Positions 1-8,297 of a stretch of 64,000 nt of DNA are shown piece after piece. Each line of letters opens with the position of its first letter. Within the stretch, counting starts at the first letter, position 1. The notes below the pieces were generated by a model that had not been told where the DNA came from, ran no database searches, and was given only the letters and a program-made list of their open reading frames with translations. The position numbers and the translations under genes are program-made. This stretch comes from Roseibium suaedae (GTDB lineage: Bacteria; Pseudomonadota; Alphaproteobacteria; Rhizobiales; Stappiaceae): positions 1 to 64,000 of the forward strand of contig NZ_FRBW01000001.1 of assembly GCF_900142725.1 (NCBI RefSeq), in the 5' to 3' direction.

Positions 1-9
1 CCGCAACCA
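1..9 (+). tRNA. 3' end of a tRNA, probably initiator tRNA-fMet (truncated by window edge)
   Basis: The first nine bases are CCGCAACCA, which is how bacterial initiator tRNA genes end (acceptor strand, discriminator A, encoded CCA). They are followed directly by two rho-independent terminators, as expected after a stable RNA gene. Only nine bases are visible, so the identity is an inference from memory of the tRNA-fMet 3' end, and other tRNAs could share it. Confidence 0.35.
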
Positions 10-12
10 AAT

Positions 13-46
13 AAACAAACCGTCCGCAAGGGCGGTTTTTTTGTTT
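13..46 (+). terminator. Rho-independent terminator
   Basis: Arms AAACAAACCGTCC (13-25) and GGGCGGTTTTTTTGTTT (30-46) flank a GCAA loop. The GC stem has one G-T wobble and the outer A/T tracts also pair, so it could work on both strands. It would end the tRNA-like transcript entering from the left edge. Confidence 0.8.
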
Positions 47-65
47 GGAAACGGAGACAGGGGAG

Positions 66-89
66 AGCCTCGCATTCGCGGGGCTTTTT
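66..89 (+). terminator. Second, tandem rho-independent terminator
   Basis: Arms AGCCTCGC (66-73) and GCGGGGCT (78-85) with an ATTC loop and one wobble pair, followed by a T run at 85-89. It stands about 20 bases after the first terminator. From about 90 to 281 I see no gene or clear signal before the stop codon of the flavin hydroxylase on the other strand. Confidence 0.7.
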
Positions 90-281
90 GCGTTCTAAAC
101 TCTCCGCCACCGAACCCCAAAACACTGCCGGGAAAGCTCAAACCTAACGAGTGTAAACCCTCCGCATATGTACCTTCAGAACATCAACAAACCCGCGAAT
201 AGGCTCATGACGCAAACAAAATGGACGCGTAACCAAAAATACTTCCAAAACTGGAAAAAGATCTGAGGTGAATTGCAAAGT

Positions 282-2195
282 TCACAATTGATAAAGCCGG
301 GCGAAGAACGTGCTCAGTTCAGAAAAACCATCCAACGGGAGTATGTGCCCTATGTATTGATCGGGGCGAACGATCACAATGCAGCCATGCGTCCTGTCGA
401 TCCCTCTGAGGTCGAAGATATCATGGCCATTCCTGCGGTCCGCACAGAATACCTTCTCGTAGTCAACGAGGCCGAGTTTTCCCTTTCTTGGCAACAAGAG
501 GGAAGGCAGGGTTTCCAGCGCTAACTCGCGGCTGGATTGTTGGAATATGACGCGAAAGTCCAGAAACGCATCCAGATCTGCGCCCACTGGCGTATGCGTG
601 AGGATTGGGGATGCATCGTCTGTCTGCAGGAACTGGCAAAGCTGAGCGATTGAAGAAGATGACAAAGATGGGTCTTCGTTCGGACAGAAGGCGAAGAGAC
701 GCCAGCGGGTGTCCGCAGTGACTGTGTGACCGAGCTCAACGCGCTTGGCATCGGCAAGCCGGATTACCGGGCTTGAATGAAAGCGAGTGCCAATCTCGAA
801 ACCAGTCGCATGACTTTGCCAGGTCGGCATCCCGGTCAGGCGCGAGTTTTCGTATTTGACCGACATGCCTGCGGTATAACGGCCGTGTTCGATAAAATAG
901 CGCTGGAACCTCGGTGTCTCGCCAGACGATGAAACTCCCGATTCCGGGCGTTCGCTCATGATCTTGGACCACTTTCGGTCGAAATCGATGAGCTCCTGGG
1001 CAACCCTCTGCCGTTCGCTGGAATAGCTGTGAAGCAATTGCGGCGTGCTGTGTCCTTGCAGAACATGCACGAGTTTCCAACCCAGATTGAATGCGTCGCC
1101 CATTGAGACATTCATGCCCTGGCCGGCTTTTGGACTGTGGGTGTGACAAGCGTCGCCAGCGATGAAGACACGAGGAGATCTGCTTTCAGTTTGATCCTGT
1201 GGCACATCATCGAACTTGTCGGTCAGTCTCTGCCCGATTTCGTAAACCGACCACCAGACGACTTCTTTTGCGCTAAAGGAATAGGGCCTGAAGATTCGCT
1301 GTGCCGCAGCGACCAGATGATCTACGGTCATGGTCCGGTTGGAAACGCGCTCGCCTGGGTCAAGCTTGTCGAGTTCGATATAAAGTCGAACCAGAAATCC
1401 GCCCTCACGCGGAATGATGATGACATTTCCTTCCTTCGCGGATTGGATCAGCGTCTTGCATCGAATATCCGGGAAATCCGTGACAGCGAGAACGTCCATC
1501 ACGCCCCAGGCTTGATTGGCGGAGTCCCCGATCAATTCTCGACCGATGGCCTTGCGGACGGCGCTTCGGGCGCCATCGCAACCGACCACATAGCGAGCCT
1601 TTACAGTCACCTGCTCTCCATCCCTGTCAGAGTCAATCCTCTGCATGGTGACGGTAACCGGATAGTCGGTATCGTCCGGGTCAACAGTCAAACCGGTGAA
1701 CTGAAGAGAGTAGTCTGGTTCAAGACGCGTCCGAGAATTGCGCATGACTTCGAGAAACATGTCATGAACCCGCGCTTGATTGAGGATCATGTGGGGCATT
1801 TCGGACAGCCCGTCCTCGACATCCTGGATGCGGCCGTTGCGAACAATGTGTTCTGGGTGCTCCGGATCAGGCTTCCAGAAGGTTGTCTCGTTGACCCAAT
1901 AACCTTGCTTCAGGATTTTCTCAGCAAATCCGAACGCATTGAACATTTCCATGGAGCGACAAGAAATGCCGTCTGCTTGCCCTTTTTCCAAGGGGCCAGA
2001 CCGTCGTTCGACGATGCGGGTGACGATGTCTGGAAAGGCGGAAAGCTGAGCGGCGAGAGTTAGACCAGCAGGTCCACTGCCAACGATGAGGACGTCCACT
2101 TTTTCAGGAAAACCGGCACCAGACTCCTGAAAACCGGGGGCCGCTTCGAAGATTTCCGGATCGCCTGGGCGAAAGCCATTGAGATGATACTGCAT
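282..2195 (-). CDS. FAD-dependent aromatic hydroxylase (phenol 2-monooxygenase / 3-hydroxybenzoate 4-monooxygenase type)
   Basis: A 637-residue class A flavoprotein monooxygenase that would hydroxylate a phenolic ring with NAD(P)H and oxygen in the cytoplasm. Visible are the N-terminal Rossmann motif GSGPAG (residues 39-44), the DG motif GCDGARS, the GD motif GDACHTHSPKAGQGMN and a C-terminal thioredoxin-like domain, the layout of the phenol hydroxylase/MobA group. I chose the ATG at 2195 because GGGAGGA lies just upstream. A GTG 15 bases earlier overlaps that ribosome site. It is divergent from a MarR gene, with paired operator-like repeats between them. 3-Hydroxybenzoate to protocatechuate is a reasonable guess for the reaction, but the substrate cannot be read from sequence. 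Confidence 0.85.
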   Translation of the reverse strand: MQYHLNGFRPGDPEIFEAAPGFQESGAGFPEKVDVLIVGSGPAGLTLAAQLSAFPDIVTRIVERRSGPLEKGQADGISCRSMEMFNAFGFAEKILKQGYWVNETTFWKPDPEHPEHIVRNGRIQDVEDGLSEMPHMILNQARVHDMFLEVMRNSRTRLEPDYSLQFTGLTVDPDDTDYPVTVTMQRIDSDRDGEQVTVKARYVVGCDGARSAVRKAIGRELIGDSANQAWGVMDVLAVTDFPDIRCKTLIQSAKEGNVIIIPREGGFLVRLYIELDKLDPGERVSNRTMTVDHLVAAAQRIFRPYSFSAKEVVWWSVYEIGQRLTDKFDDVPQDQTESRSPRVFIAGDACHTHSPKAGQGMNVSMGDAFNLGWKLVHVLQGHSTPQLLHSYSSERQRVAQELIDFDRKWSKIMSERPESGVSSSGETPRFQRYFIEHGRYTAGMSVKYENSRLTGMPTWQSHATGFEIGTRFHSSPVIRLADAKRVELGHTVTADTRWRLFAFCPNEDPSLSSSSIAQLCQFLQTDDASPILTHTPVGADLDAFLDFRVIFQQSSRELALETLPSLLLPRKGKLGLVDYEKVFCADRRNGHDIFDLRGIDRTHGCIVIVRPDQYIGHILPLDGFSELSTFFARLYQL

Positions 2196-2219
2196 GATGC
2201 GTCCTCCCACGCCAAACTA

Positions 2220-2282
2220 ATAAGTGTACATACTAAATTCGAAAAATGAGCGAGGTCAATTCCAAAAAGTAAGTGGACTTAT
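2220..2282. promoter_or_regulatory. Paired operator-like sites in the hydroxylase/marR divergent promoter
   Basis: A 15-base element at 2220-2234 (ATAAGTGTACATACT) recurs in inverted orientation at 2268-2282, where the minus strand reads ATAAGTCCACTTACT. They agree at 12 of 15 positions. Each is itself roughly palindromic around AAGT-NN-ACTT. They lie between the two divergent start codons, as expected for MarR dimer sites controlling both genes. The assignment to the neighbouring MarR protein is inferred. Confidence 0.5.
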
Positions 2283-2339
2283 AATTTTTGATATCGCAGT
2301 TTGGCCAAAAGCGGCGGCATTCGATGAAAGGTACAAGTG

Positions 2340-2783
2340 ATGGCTGTTAGTTCCCTGATGCCCGGTCATCTCATTCGCAGGCTGCATCAGATATCGTCTC
2401 AGGTCTTCGCGCAGCGGGTGAAGGAGGCTGGTTTTGATTTGACCCCTGTGCAATTCGCCGCGCTGGATTCTCTACGGCATCATCCGGGGATCGATCAGGC
2501 GGGGCTTGCTGAAAAGGTCGCAAAAGACAAGGCAACGATCGGCGCGGTCATCGAACGGCTGGAGCAAAAAGGCTTGGTCGAGCGCCTGATCAATCGGCAT
2601 GACAAGCGCGCACGCAAATTGACCTTGACCGAGGAGGGCGAGGCTCAGGTTCTTGCCTTGATCCCCGTTGTTGAGGCACTTCAGAGGGAGATACTTCCCA
2701 CGTTGAGCGAAGCCGAATACCAGCAGTTTATCTACCTGGCTGCAAAGGCGAGCGGAATTTCAGGCGGGGGAGGCGAGGGATAG
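2340..2783 (+). CDS. MarR-family transcriptional regulator
   Basis: A 147-residue protein of usual MarR length. The winged-helix region spans about residues 30-95 (DSLRHHPGIDQAGLAEKV then KATIGAVIERLEQKGLVER, and the wing RHDKRARKLTLTEEG). ATG 2340 is preferred over GTG 2337 by spacing to GAAAGG. MarR proteins are usually repressors released by phenolic ligands. Being divergent from the aromatic hydroxylase, it most likely controls that gene and itself through the sites at 2220-2282. The ligand is unknown. Confidence 0.9.
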   Translation: MAVSSLMPGHLIRRLHQISSQVFAQRVKEAGFDLTPVQFAALDSLRHHPGIDQAGLAEKVAKDKATIGAVIERLEQKGLVERLINRHDKRARKLTLTEEGEAQVLALIPVVEALQREILPTLSEAEYQQFIYLAAKASGISGGGGEG

Positions 2784-2804
2784 ACTGCAATCGTAAGAGA
2801 CAAG

Positions 2805-2831
2805 AAAACCCGCCTGACATAACCAGGCGGG
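2805..2831 (-). terminator. Rho-independent terminator of dctP (minus strand)
   Basis: Perfect 8-bp arms CCCGCCTG (2809-2816) and CAGGCGGG (2824-2831) with a 7-base loop. Read on the minus strand the hairpin is followed by TTTTC. It sits between the convergent marR and dctP genes. Confidence 0.75.
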
Positions 2832-2862
2832 CGAAGATTTGCAGACTGTCTAGCCGAGGCGA

Positions 2863-3849
2863 TCAGTTGCCTTTCAGTGCCTTCACAAAAGCGCTGGCTT
2901 CGAGGCCTTGGGCGTCAGCTTCTGCAATGATCTTTTCAACGGCAGGCCCGCTGGCGGCGTTGAATTTTGCGGCTTCCTCGGGAGCAAGGGTGATGATCTC
3001 TTTCCCGTCTGTTGCCCCGAATGCTTGCAGAGCCTTGTCGGCAATGCCGCGCCAGGCCGCGCTGCCATTCAGGGATGCCTGACGGCCGGCGTCGAGAACA
3101 GCCTTTTGCTGATCTTCCGTCAACCCGTCAAAGCTGTCCCGGTTCATGATCATGAAGAAGTCGGACATGGTCGTGTCCATGCCGGAGGTGATGTATTTCG
3201 TCACCTCCGCAAGCTTGAATGCCTTGAGGGTCGTGGCATCGATCATGGCGCCGTCAATCACGCCGGTCTGCATGGCGTTGTAGATTTCGGGAGCCGGCAT
3301 GGAGACAGGTGTTGCCCCCCAGGCTTCAACGATAAGTCCGGCGTTGCGGGATGGTACGCGGATCTTGAGCCCCTTAAGATCCTCCAGGACGTGCACCGGC
3401 TTTGAGGCGGTGAAGAGGAGATTGGGGGCGTTGTTCCATAGTCCGACGAGAACGACTCGGCGGTATTCATTCGACAGCAGGTCGATGTTCGCCTGGATGC
3501 GTTCCGTGCCGGTTTCCGGAGTGATCACACCGGGGAGTTCGGTCAGAAGGGTTTTAGGGAAATTAGCCGCCGTGTAGCCCGGCAGGCCAAAACCGATGTC
3601 CAGAACACCTTCCACGGTACGGTTATATTGTTCCGCAGGGCCAGGTCCGAGTTCGCCGCCCATATAGGTTTTGACGGTGACGGCACCGCCTGTCGCGTCT
3701 TCTATGGCCTTTGCGAAAGGTGCGTAGGTTGACTCGACAACAAAATGGTTAGGCGGCTGAAAATCTCCGAGCTTCAGTTCGGTCGCAGAGGCAAGCTGCG
3801 GCGTCAGCAACAAAGCCGCGAGCGCCGGGATCAGGGATTTCGTAAACAT
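2863..3849 (-). CDS. dctP: TRAP transporter periplasmic substrate-binding protein (DctP family)
   Basis: A 328-residue binding protein with a cleavable signal peptide of about 22 residues (hydrophobic stretch ending LASA). The body matches the DctP fold, with the family region IRVPSRNAGLIVEAWGATPV near residue 160. A strong GAGGAGGA site precedes the ATG. It is the last gene of a minus-strand unit dctQ-dctM-dctP. Context next to a LysR regulator and ring-cleavage genes suggests an aromatic or other organic acid as cargo. This is inferred from position only. Confidence 0.92.
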   Translation of the reverse strand: MFTKSLIPALAALLLTPQLASATELKLGDFQPPNHFVVESTYAPFAKAIEDATGGAVTVKTYMGGELGPGPAEQYNRTVEGVLDIGFGLPGYTAANFPKTLLTELPGVITPETGTERIQANIDLLSNEYRRVVLVGLWNNAPNLLFTASKPVHVLEDLKGLKIRVPSRNAGLIVEAWGATPVSMPAPEIYNAMQTGVIDGAMIDATTLKAFKLAEVTKYITSGMDTTMSDFFMIMNRDSFDGLTEDQQKAVLDAGRQASLNGSAAWRGIADKALQAFGATDGKEIITLAPEEAAKFNAASGPAVEKIIAEADAQGLEASAFVKALKGN

Positions 3850-3938
3850 CAGGGTTCCTCCTCTAGGTCAGTCCGGCCCGCGTTCCTGGAATATGAGGCC
3901 GTCTTGATTTGTCTGTGCAGGTTGCGTGGCCTGCGGAA

Positions 3939-5246
3939 CTACTTGCCGAACATTGTGTTGGGCAGAAGCAAGGCGATGTCCGGAATGGCGATGATGAGCA
4001 GCAGTCCGGCAATCATCGCCAAAAGGAAGGGCGTCACGCCCCGGAAGATGGTCGTCAACGGTACGTCTGAAGCGACACCACGGACGACAAAGACATTCAG
4101 CCCAACCGGCGGGGTGATCATGCCCATCTCGATGACGATCACCGCGACCACGCCGAACCAGACCGGATCGAAACCAAGACCCGTGACGACCGGAAAGACG
4201 ATGGGAATGGTGATGACGAGCATGGAGAGCCCGTCCATGAACATGCCGAGCAGGATGTAGGCCAGGATGATCACGAACAGCGTTCCGTAAGCGCCAAGGC
4301 CCAGGCTGCCGAGTTCCTGTCCCAGGGTTTCCGGAATATGGGTCACCGCAAAGAAGGGATTGAGTACATTGGCGCCGATCACGATGGCATAGAGCATTGC
4401 CGAGGTGCTGAGCGTGCCGAGGACGGCTTTCTTGAAGTCGGCAAAGGACAGACGACGCTGGATCAGCGCCAGCAGCAGCACAAGCGCAGCGCCAATGCCA
4501 GAGGCTTCGACGGGGGTGAAGATGCCGGCATAAATGCCGCCGATGGACAGGAAAATGACCATCAGCAAGGGGGCTGCCTGCCCAAGAATGCGGAACCGGT
4601 CAGACAGGCTGACAGCTTCGCCGCGAGGGCCAGCCTCGGGATTGCGCAGGGCGATGATCCAGATGGCGGCCATGAACAGGAGCGTCAGAAGCAGGCCGGG
4701 GAGGATGCCAGCCATAAACAGGCGTCCAATGGATTCTTCCGTCAGGATGGCATAGAGGACGAAGCCGGTGGATGGCGGGATCAGGAAGCCAAGTGTTCCC
4801 CCGGCGGCGATCGAGCCTGTCGAGAGGCTGGGCGCATAACCGAGCCGCTTCATTTCCGGCAAGGCAACCTTGCCAAGGGTGACGGCCGTTGCCACGGACG
4901 AGCCGGACACGGCGGCAAATACCGCGCAGCCAAGAACGGATGCGGAGGCCAATCCGCCGCGGAAGCGGCCGACCCAGGCAAAGGCCGCATCGTAAAGACC
5001 CCGGCTGAAGCCCGCAGCCGATGAGATGTTGCCGAGCAGGACGAACATCGGCACGACAATCAGATTGTAGTTCGAGACGGCGGAATAGCTTTCCGTCAGA
5101 AGCACTCCGCCTGCCCCCTTCAGTCCTTCCAGCCCCCAATAGCCGCAGAACCCGACGATCAGCATGGCGAAGGCCACTGGGGTGCGCAGGATGAGAAGCA
5201 CAAACAGGCAGGCGATACCGGTCAGACCGGCTGCAATCGGGGTCAT
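3939..5246 (-). CDS. dctM: TRAP transporter large permease (DctM family)
   Basis: A 435-residue, very hydrophobic protein with about 12 membrane spans, of normal DctM length. It is the ion-coupled translocation subunit of the TRAP importer. The start at 5246 (MTPIAAGL) is fixed by a one-base overlap with the dctQ stop codon (TGATG). The reading frame stays open far upstream, but that part is antisense-like and lies inside dctQ. The gap to dctP is about 90 bases. Confidence 0.93.
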   Translation of the reverse strand: MTPIAAGLTGIACLFVLLILRTPVAFAMLIVGFCGYWGLEGLKGAGGVLLTESYSAVSNYNLIVVPMFVLLGNISSAAGFSRGLYDAAFAWVGRFRGGLASASVLGCAVFAAVSGSSVATAVTLGKVALPEMKRLGYAPSLSTGSIAAGGTLGFLIPPSTGFVLYAILTEESIGRLFMAGILPGLLLTLLFMAAIWIIALRNPEAGPRGEAVSLSDRFRILGQAAPLLMVIFLSIGGIYAGIFTPVEASGIGAALVLLLALIQRRLSFADFKKAVLGTLSTSAMLYAIVIGANVLNPFFAVTHIPETLGQELGSLGLGAYGTLFVIILAYILLGMFMDGLSMLVITIPIVFPVVTGLGFDPVWFGVVAVIVIEMGMITPPVGLNVFVVRGVASDVPLTTIFRGVTPFLLAMIAGLLLIIAIPDIALLLPNTMFGK

Positions 5247-5746
5247 CACTTGGCTCCGCGAACAAACAGGATCAGTACGAGCTGAAAGACAAAGACCAGA
5301 ACGCAGAGCCCGGCACCCAGGGCGAGGATCGTGTAGAAGGGCCAGATCGGCATGCGCAGCATGTTGGTTGCATCGCCCCATTTCCAGGCGTCCAGTGCCT
5401 TCAGCACGGCGCGATAGGTGAGAACCGACAGAATGGAGGCGGACAGAAGTCTGGTCAGGATGTCGCCAGCAAACCGGCCCCACCGGCCCAGCATGGTCTC
5501 GAAAACATCCACGGCGACGTGTTCTTCGCGGAACGTGCAATAGGGCAAAGCGGACATCACCAGAGCGACGGCGGTGAGCTGCACGATTTCGTTGACACCA
5601 AGCAACGGCGAGCCAAAGGCATAGCGCGCCACAACTCCGGCCGACACGATGGCAACGATGGCCAGAAGGCAAAGCCCGCCGATGATGGCGAGGCAATAGG
5701 TTGTCCGGTCGAGATCGGTCGACCAGCGGTCACTGTGGTTCCGCAT
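5246..5746 (-). CDS. dctQ: TRAP transporter small permease (DctQ family)
   Basis: A 166-residue membrane protein with four predicted spans, the standard DctQ size and topology. It pairs with the DctM subunit, whose ATG overlaps its stop. It is the first gene of the transporter unit, so the promoter should lie in the roughly 210 bases up to the LysR stop at 5958. Confidence 0.9.
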   Translation of the reverse strand: MRNHSDRWSTDLDRTTYCLAIIGGLCLLAIVAIVSAGVVARYAFGSPLLGVNEIVQLTAVALVMSALPYCTFREEHVAVDVFETMLGRWGRFAGDILTRLLSASILSVLTYRAVLKALDAWKWGDATNMLRMPIWPFYTILALGAGLCVLVFVFQLVLILFVRGAK

Positions 5747-5910
5747 GAGGTTTCAGGCCCTTGAACACGCGTCTTTGTGGTCTGCGATGAAGGATTGGCA
5801 GGTTTGGCTGCCGGGCGCTGCGGCCTGGTTCCAGGTATGACGCATGACGGCTCCCCCCTTCATTTTGCGCATGAAGCAAAGCTCCATTGGCGGCGAGACT
5901 ACTGGAGTCC

Positions 5911-5924
5911 CGCCCGGGGTGACC
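5911..5924. repeat. Fragment of a palindromic intergenic repeat
   Basis: Fourteen bases, CGCCCGGGGTGACC, are identical to the right arm and flank of the palindrome at 35654-35686. The left arm is not recognisable here, so this looks like a remnant of the same dispersed element in the lysR-dctQ intergenic region. Confidence 0.4.
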
Positions 5925-5957
5925 AATTCAAATCCGTCTGGACAGGATTAGTTCAAG

Positions 5958-7133
5958 CTATAGCGGGGTTCCGGATGCGCCTTGCCGGAGGAGATCCAGA
6001 AGCAAGGTCTGGGCCTTTGTGGGAGACCAGTTCATGCGGTAGGTGAGGCCGATTGGCCGGCCCGGCCAGTTCGCGCCGGATTTGATTTCGCTGACAAGGC
6101 CGCGCGAAATCTCGGCCTGAGCCTGAGCGCTGGAGATGCAACCCAGATGGTCGCTGGCATCCAGCACTTCCCGCATCAGCAGGATTGAGCCGGCCTCGAT
6201 GATGCTGTCGGGCGGTGCGCCATCGGAAAAGAAGGCGTCGAACTGCTCTCTTGCAGGGGCATCCTTGCGCGGCACCACCCAGCTGCAAGTGCGCAGCACT
6301 TCATGGGGAAGGTTGTCCTGTCCAACGAAGGGGTGATGATTGCCCGCGATGATCGCAAGCCGATCGTCGAAAAGGCGTTCCTGCACGATGTCGCCAATGG
6401 GAGCAGGCTGGCGCAGGGCGCCGACAATCACGTCGATCGCTCCACGGCGCAGGCCGCTCAACAATTCGTCATAAGGCCCGTCGATGACCTGCAATGCATG
6501 GCGCGGGCGCTGTTTGCGGAACTTGACGAGCGCATGCGGCAGAAGCACGGAACGGGACATTGGCAAGGCGCCGACGACGATCTTGCCGGCTTCTCCCCCC
6601 TCAAGGTCTGCAAGATCCGTATCGGCAAGGTCCAGCTCGTGAAAGGCGAGCATGACCGCCTGCGTCAGGGACCGTGTGGCACGGGAGGGGATGATGCCGA
6701 AGGAGCTGCGTTCGAACAGGCGTCGGTCGGCCTCTTGTTCGATCTGGGAAATGGCCCGGTGAACGGTCGGCTGGGCCAGGCCAAGCCGGCGGGCCGCCAG
6801 CGTGAAATTCTCCGTTTCCGTCACCGCAACCAGGGCCTGGAGCTGGGCGGTGGTTGCCGTCAGCTTGAGCCTCGGGGAAATGTCTGAGAGCGCTGGATCC
6901 AGAATTTCAAAAGCACGGCGAACCCGGTCGGCGAGGGCCTTGCCGCGCTCTGTCGCAAAGAAACCCTTGCGGGTGCGGTTGAAAAGGGGGCCGCCATATT
7001 CACGCTCGAGCTTGCCGACGGCCTGGGTTGCGGCTGGCTGGGACACATGGGTCAGATCGGCTGCACGGGACATGGAGCCGGTCTGGATGACAGCCAGAAA
7101 TAGTCTGAGATGGCGCAGGTTTCTGGAGGTCAT
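5958..7133 (-). CDS. LysR-type regulator with two tandem helix-turn-helix domains
   Basis: At 391 residues this is about 90 longer than usual for LysR regulators. The extra length is a second DNA-binding domain. HTH-1 spans about residues 6-65 (SMSRAADLTHVSQPAATQAV) and HTH-2 about 95-154 (NFTLAARRLGLAQPTVHRAI). A periplasmic-binding-like effector domain follows from about 170. The start at 7133 (MTSRNLRHLRLF) is the first one giving a complete first HTH; its ribosome site is weak. It is divergent from the galB-like operon and upstream of dctQMP, so it probably activates both. The perfect inverted repeat at 7433-7447 is a candidate site. Confidence 0.9.
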   Translation of the reverse strand: MTSRNLRHLRLFLAVIQTGSMSRAADLTHVSQPAATQAVGKLEREYGGPLFNRTRKGFFATERGKALADRVRRAFEILDPALSDISPRLKLTATTAQLQALVAVTETENFTLAARRLGLAQPTVHRAISQIEQEADRRLFERSSFGIIPSRATRSLTQAVMLAFHELDLADTDLADLEGGEAGKIVVGALPMSRSVLLPHALVKFRKQRPRHALQVIDGPYDELLSGLRRGAIDVIVGALRQPAPIGDIVQERLFDDRLAIIAGNHHPFVGQDNLPHEVLRTCSWVVPRKDAPAREQFDAFFSDGAPPDSIIEAGSILLMREVLDASDHLGCISSAQAQAEISRGLVSEIKSGANWPGRPIGLTYRMNWSPTKAQTLLLDLLRQGASGTPL

Positions 7134-7540
7134 GATTCTTGCCCCGGAGCGAAAAGGCGAGGAGGAGCAAGGAGCAAGGAAAGGTACAGGGAGGCCGGAG
7201 GCAGAGAACCACACAAGGTCCCCCAAGGCTGAGAACCAGCATATCCGGCGTATGAAGCCAACTGTCCCGCCTCCGTTGCTCAGGCCTTCTGAAGGTCTGC
7301 CGCTTCGGGAGCGGGCAGACGAGCCCTGCAACTATAGCGGATCATGCCGACGCCGTCCGTTTCTTTCTTCATCCTGGAGGGGCGCAATTTTCCGCAGGAG
7401 AGCAAGGGAAATTGGCATTGCAACCGCAGGATTATGCGTTCCGCATAGCCTGAACTTATACCGCAGAACGTGCTTTCAAATTGTCTCTCAAGGGCTTCGC
7501 ATGAAATGACTCTGCAAACGAAAATCGGGGAGACGCTTTC
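7134..7540. other. Intergenic region between lysR and the ring-cleavage operon
   Basis: About 400 bases without a convincing gene. The lysR-proximal part is purine-rich with short AGGAGCAAGG-type repeats. The operon-proximal part contains the perfect inverted repeat at 7433-7447 and should hold the promoter of the operon starting at 7541. Reading frames crossing it have no family resemblance. Confidence 0.6.
7433..7447. promoter_or_regulatory. Perfect inverted repeat, candidate LysR operator
   Basis: TATGCG (7433-7438) and CGCATA (7442-7447) are perfect 6-bp arms around TTC. The site is about 95 bases before the galB-like start codon, a typical place for a LysR activator. Direct assignment to the neighbouring two-HTH regulator is inferred. 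Confidence 0.5.
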
Positions 7541-8275
7541 ATGGCGGACAGGAAGACAGCTCTGGTGATCAGCGCGCATGCCGCAGATTTTGTCTGGCGG
7601 TGCGGCGGCGCGATCGCCCTTCATGCGGACAAAGGCTACGATGTGACCGTCGTCTGCCTTTCTTTCGGGGAGCGCGGAGAATCGGCCAAGCTCTGGAAAC
7701 AGCCGGGCATGACCCTCGAGGCGGTCAAATCCGCCCGCCGGGCAGAGGCGGAAAAGGCGGCCAAGGCCCTGGGGGTCCATGATCTGGTCTGCATGGACCT
7801 TGGAGATTATCCGCTGGATCTCGGCCGGGAGGAGAAGAACCGGCTGGTCGAAGTGATCCGCAAGGTTCAGCCCGCCTTCATGCTCTCCCATTCCAAATAT
7901 GACCCCTACAACACCGATCACATGTACACGACCCAGGTGGCGCTGGAGTGCCGGATGATCGCTCAGGCCTGGGGGCACAACCCGGGAGAAAAGGTGCTGG
8001 GCGCACCGCAGCTTTATCTGTTCGAGCCGCATCAGACCGAGCAAATGGGCTGGAAGCCGGACACTTTCCTGGACATTACCTCTGTCTGGGACAAGAAGCG
8101 GGCTGCCATCGAATGCATGGAGGGGCAGGAGCACCTGTGGGAATATTACACCCGGGTCGCCATCAATCGCGCAAATCACTTCAAGCGTAATTCCGGCGGC
8201 CAGTCCGGCGGGCGTGATTGCAAATATGCGGAGGGCTTCGAGTCCATCTTCCCGCGCACGGTCGACGAACTGTGA
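7541..8275 (+). CDS. 4-oxalomesaconate hydratase-like PIG-L/LmbE-family metalloenzyme (GalB type)
   Basis: A 244-residue PIG-L/LmbE-fold protein. In Pseudomonas putida, GalB of this family hydrates 4-oxalomesaconate to 4-carboxy-4-hydroxy-2-oxoadipate instead of deacetylating sugars. H13, D16 (SAHAADFVWR) and H164 (LFEPHQTE) are placed to form a GalB-like zinc site, as I recall it. The usual deacetylase motif HPDD has become HAAD, which fits a hydratase. GGGGAG precedes the ATG. It is the first gene of a four-gene operon that also has the aldolase and tautomerase of the same pathway, which makes the assignment much stronger than the family alone. Confidence 0.82.
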   Translation: MADRKTALVISAHAADFVWRCGGAIALHADKGYDVTVVCLSFGERGESAKLWKQPGMTLEAVKSARRAEAEKAAKALGVHDLVCMDLGDYPLDLGREEKNRLVEVIRKVQPAFMLSHSKYDPYNTDHMYTTQVALECRMIAQAWGHNPGEKVLGAPQLYLFEPHQTEQMGWKPDTFLDITSVWDKKRAAIECMEGQEHLWEYYTRVAINRANHFKRNSGGQSGGRDCKYAEGFESIFPRTVDEL

Positions 8276-8297
8276 GAGCCTGAGGGAGGAAGCTGCA

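Noticed and set aside
1137..2063. A 308-codon plus-strand open frame opposite the flavin hydroxylase
   Set aside because: It lies entirely within the hydroxylase gene and shows no motif or good ribosome site.
5777..6046. An 89-codon open frame between dctQ and lysR
   Set aside because: It overlaps the lysR 3' end on the opposite strand and the repeat remnant, and has no family features.
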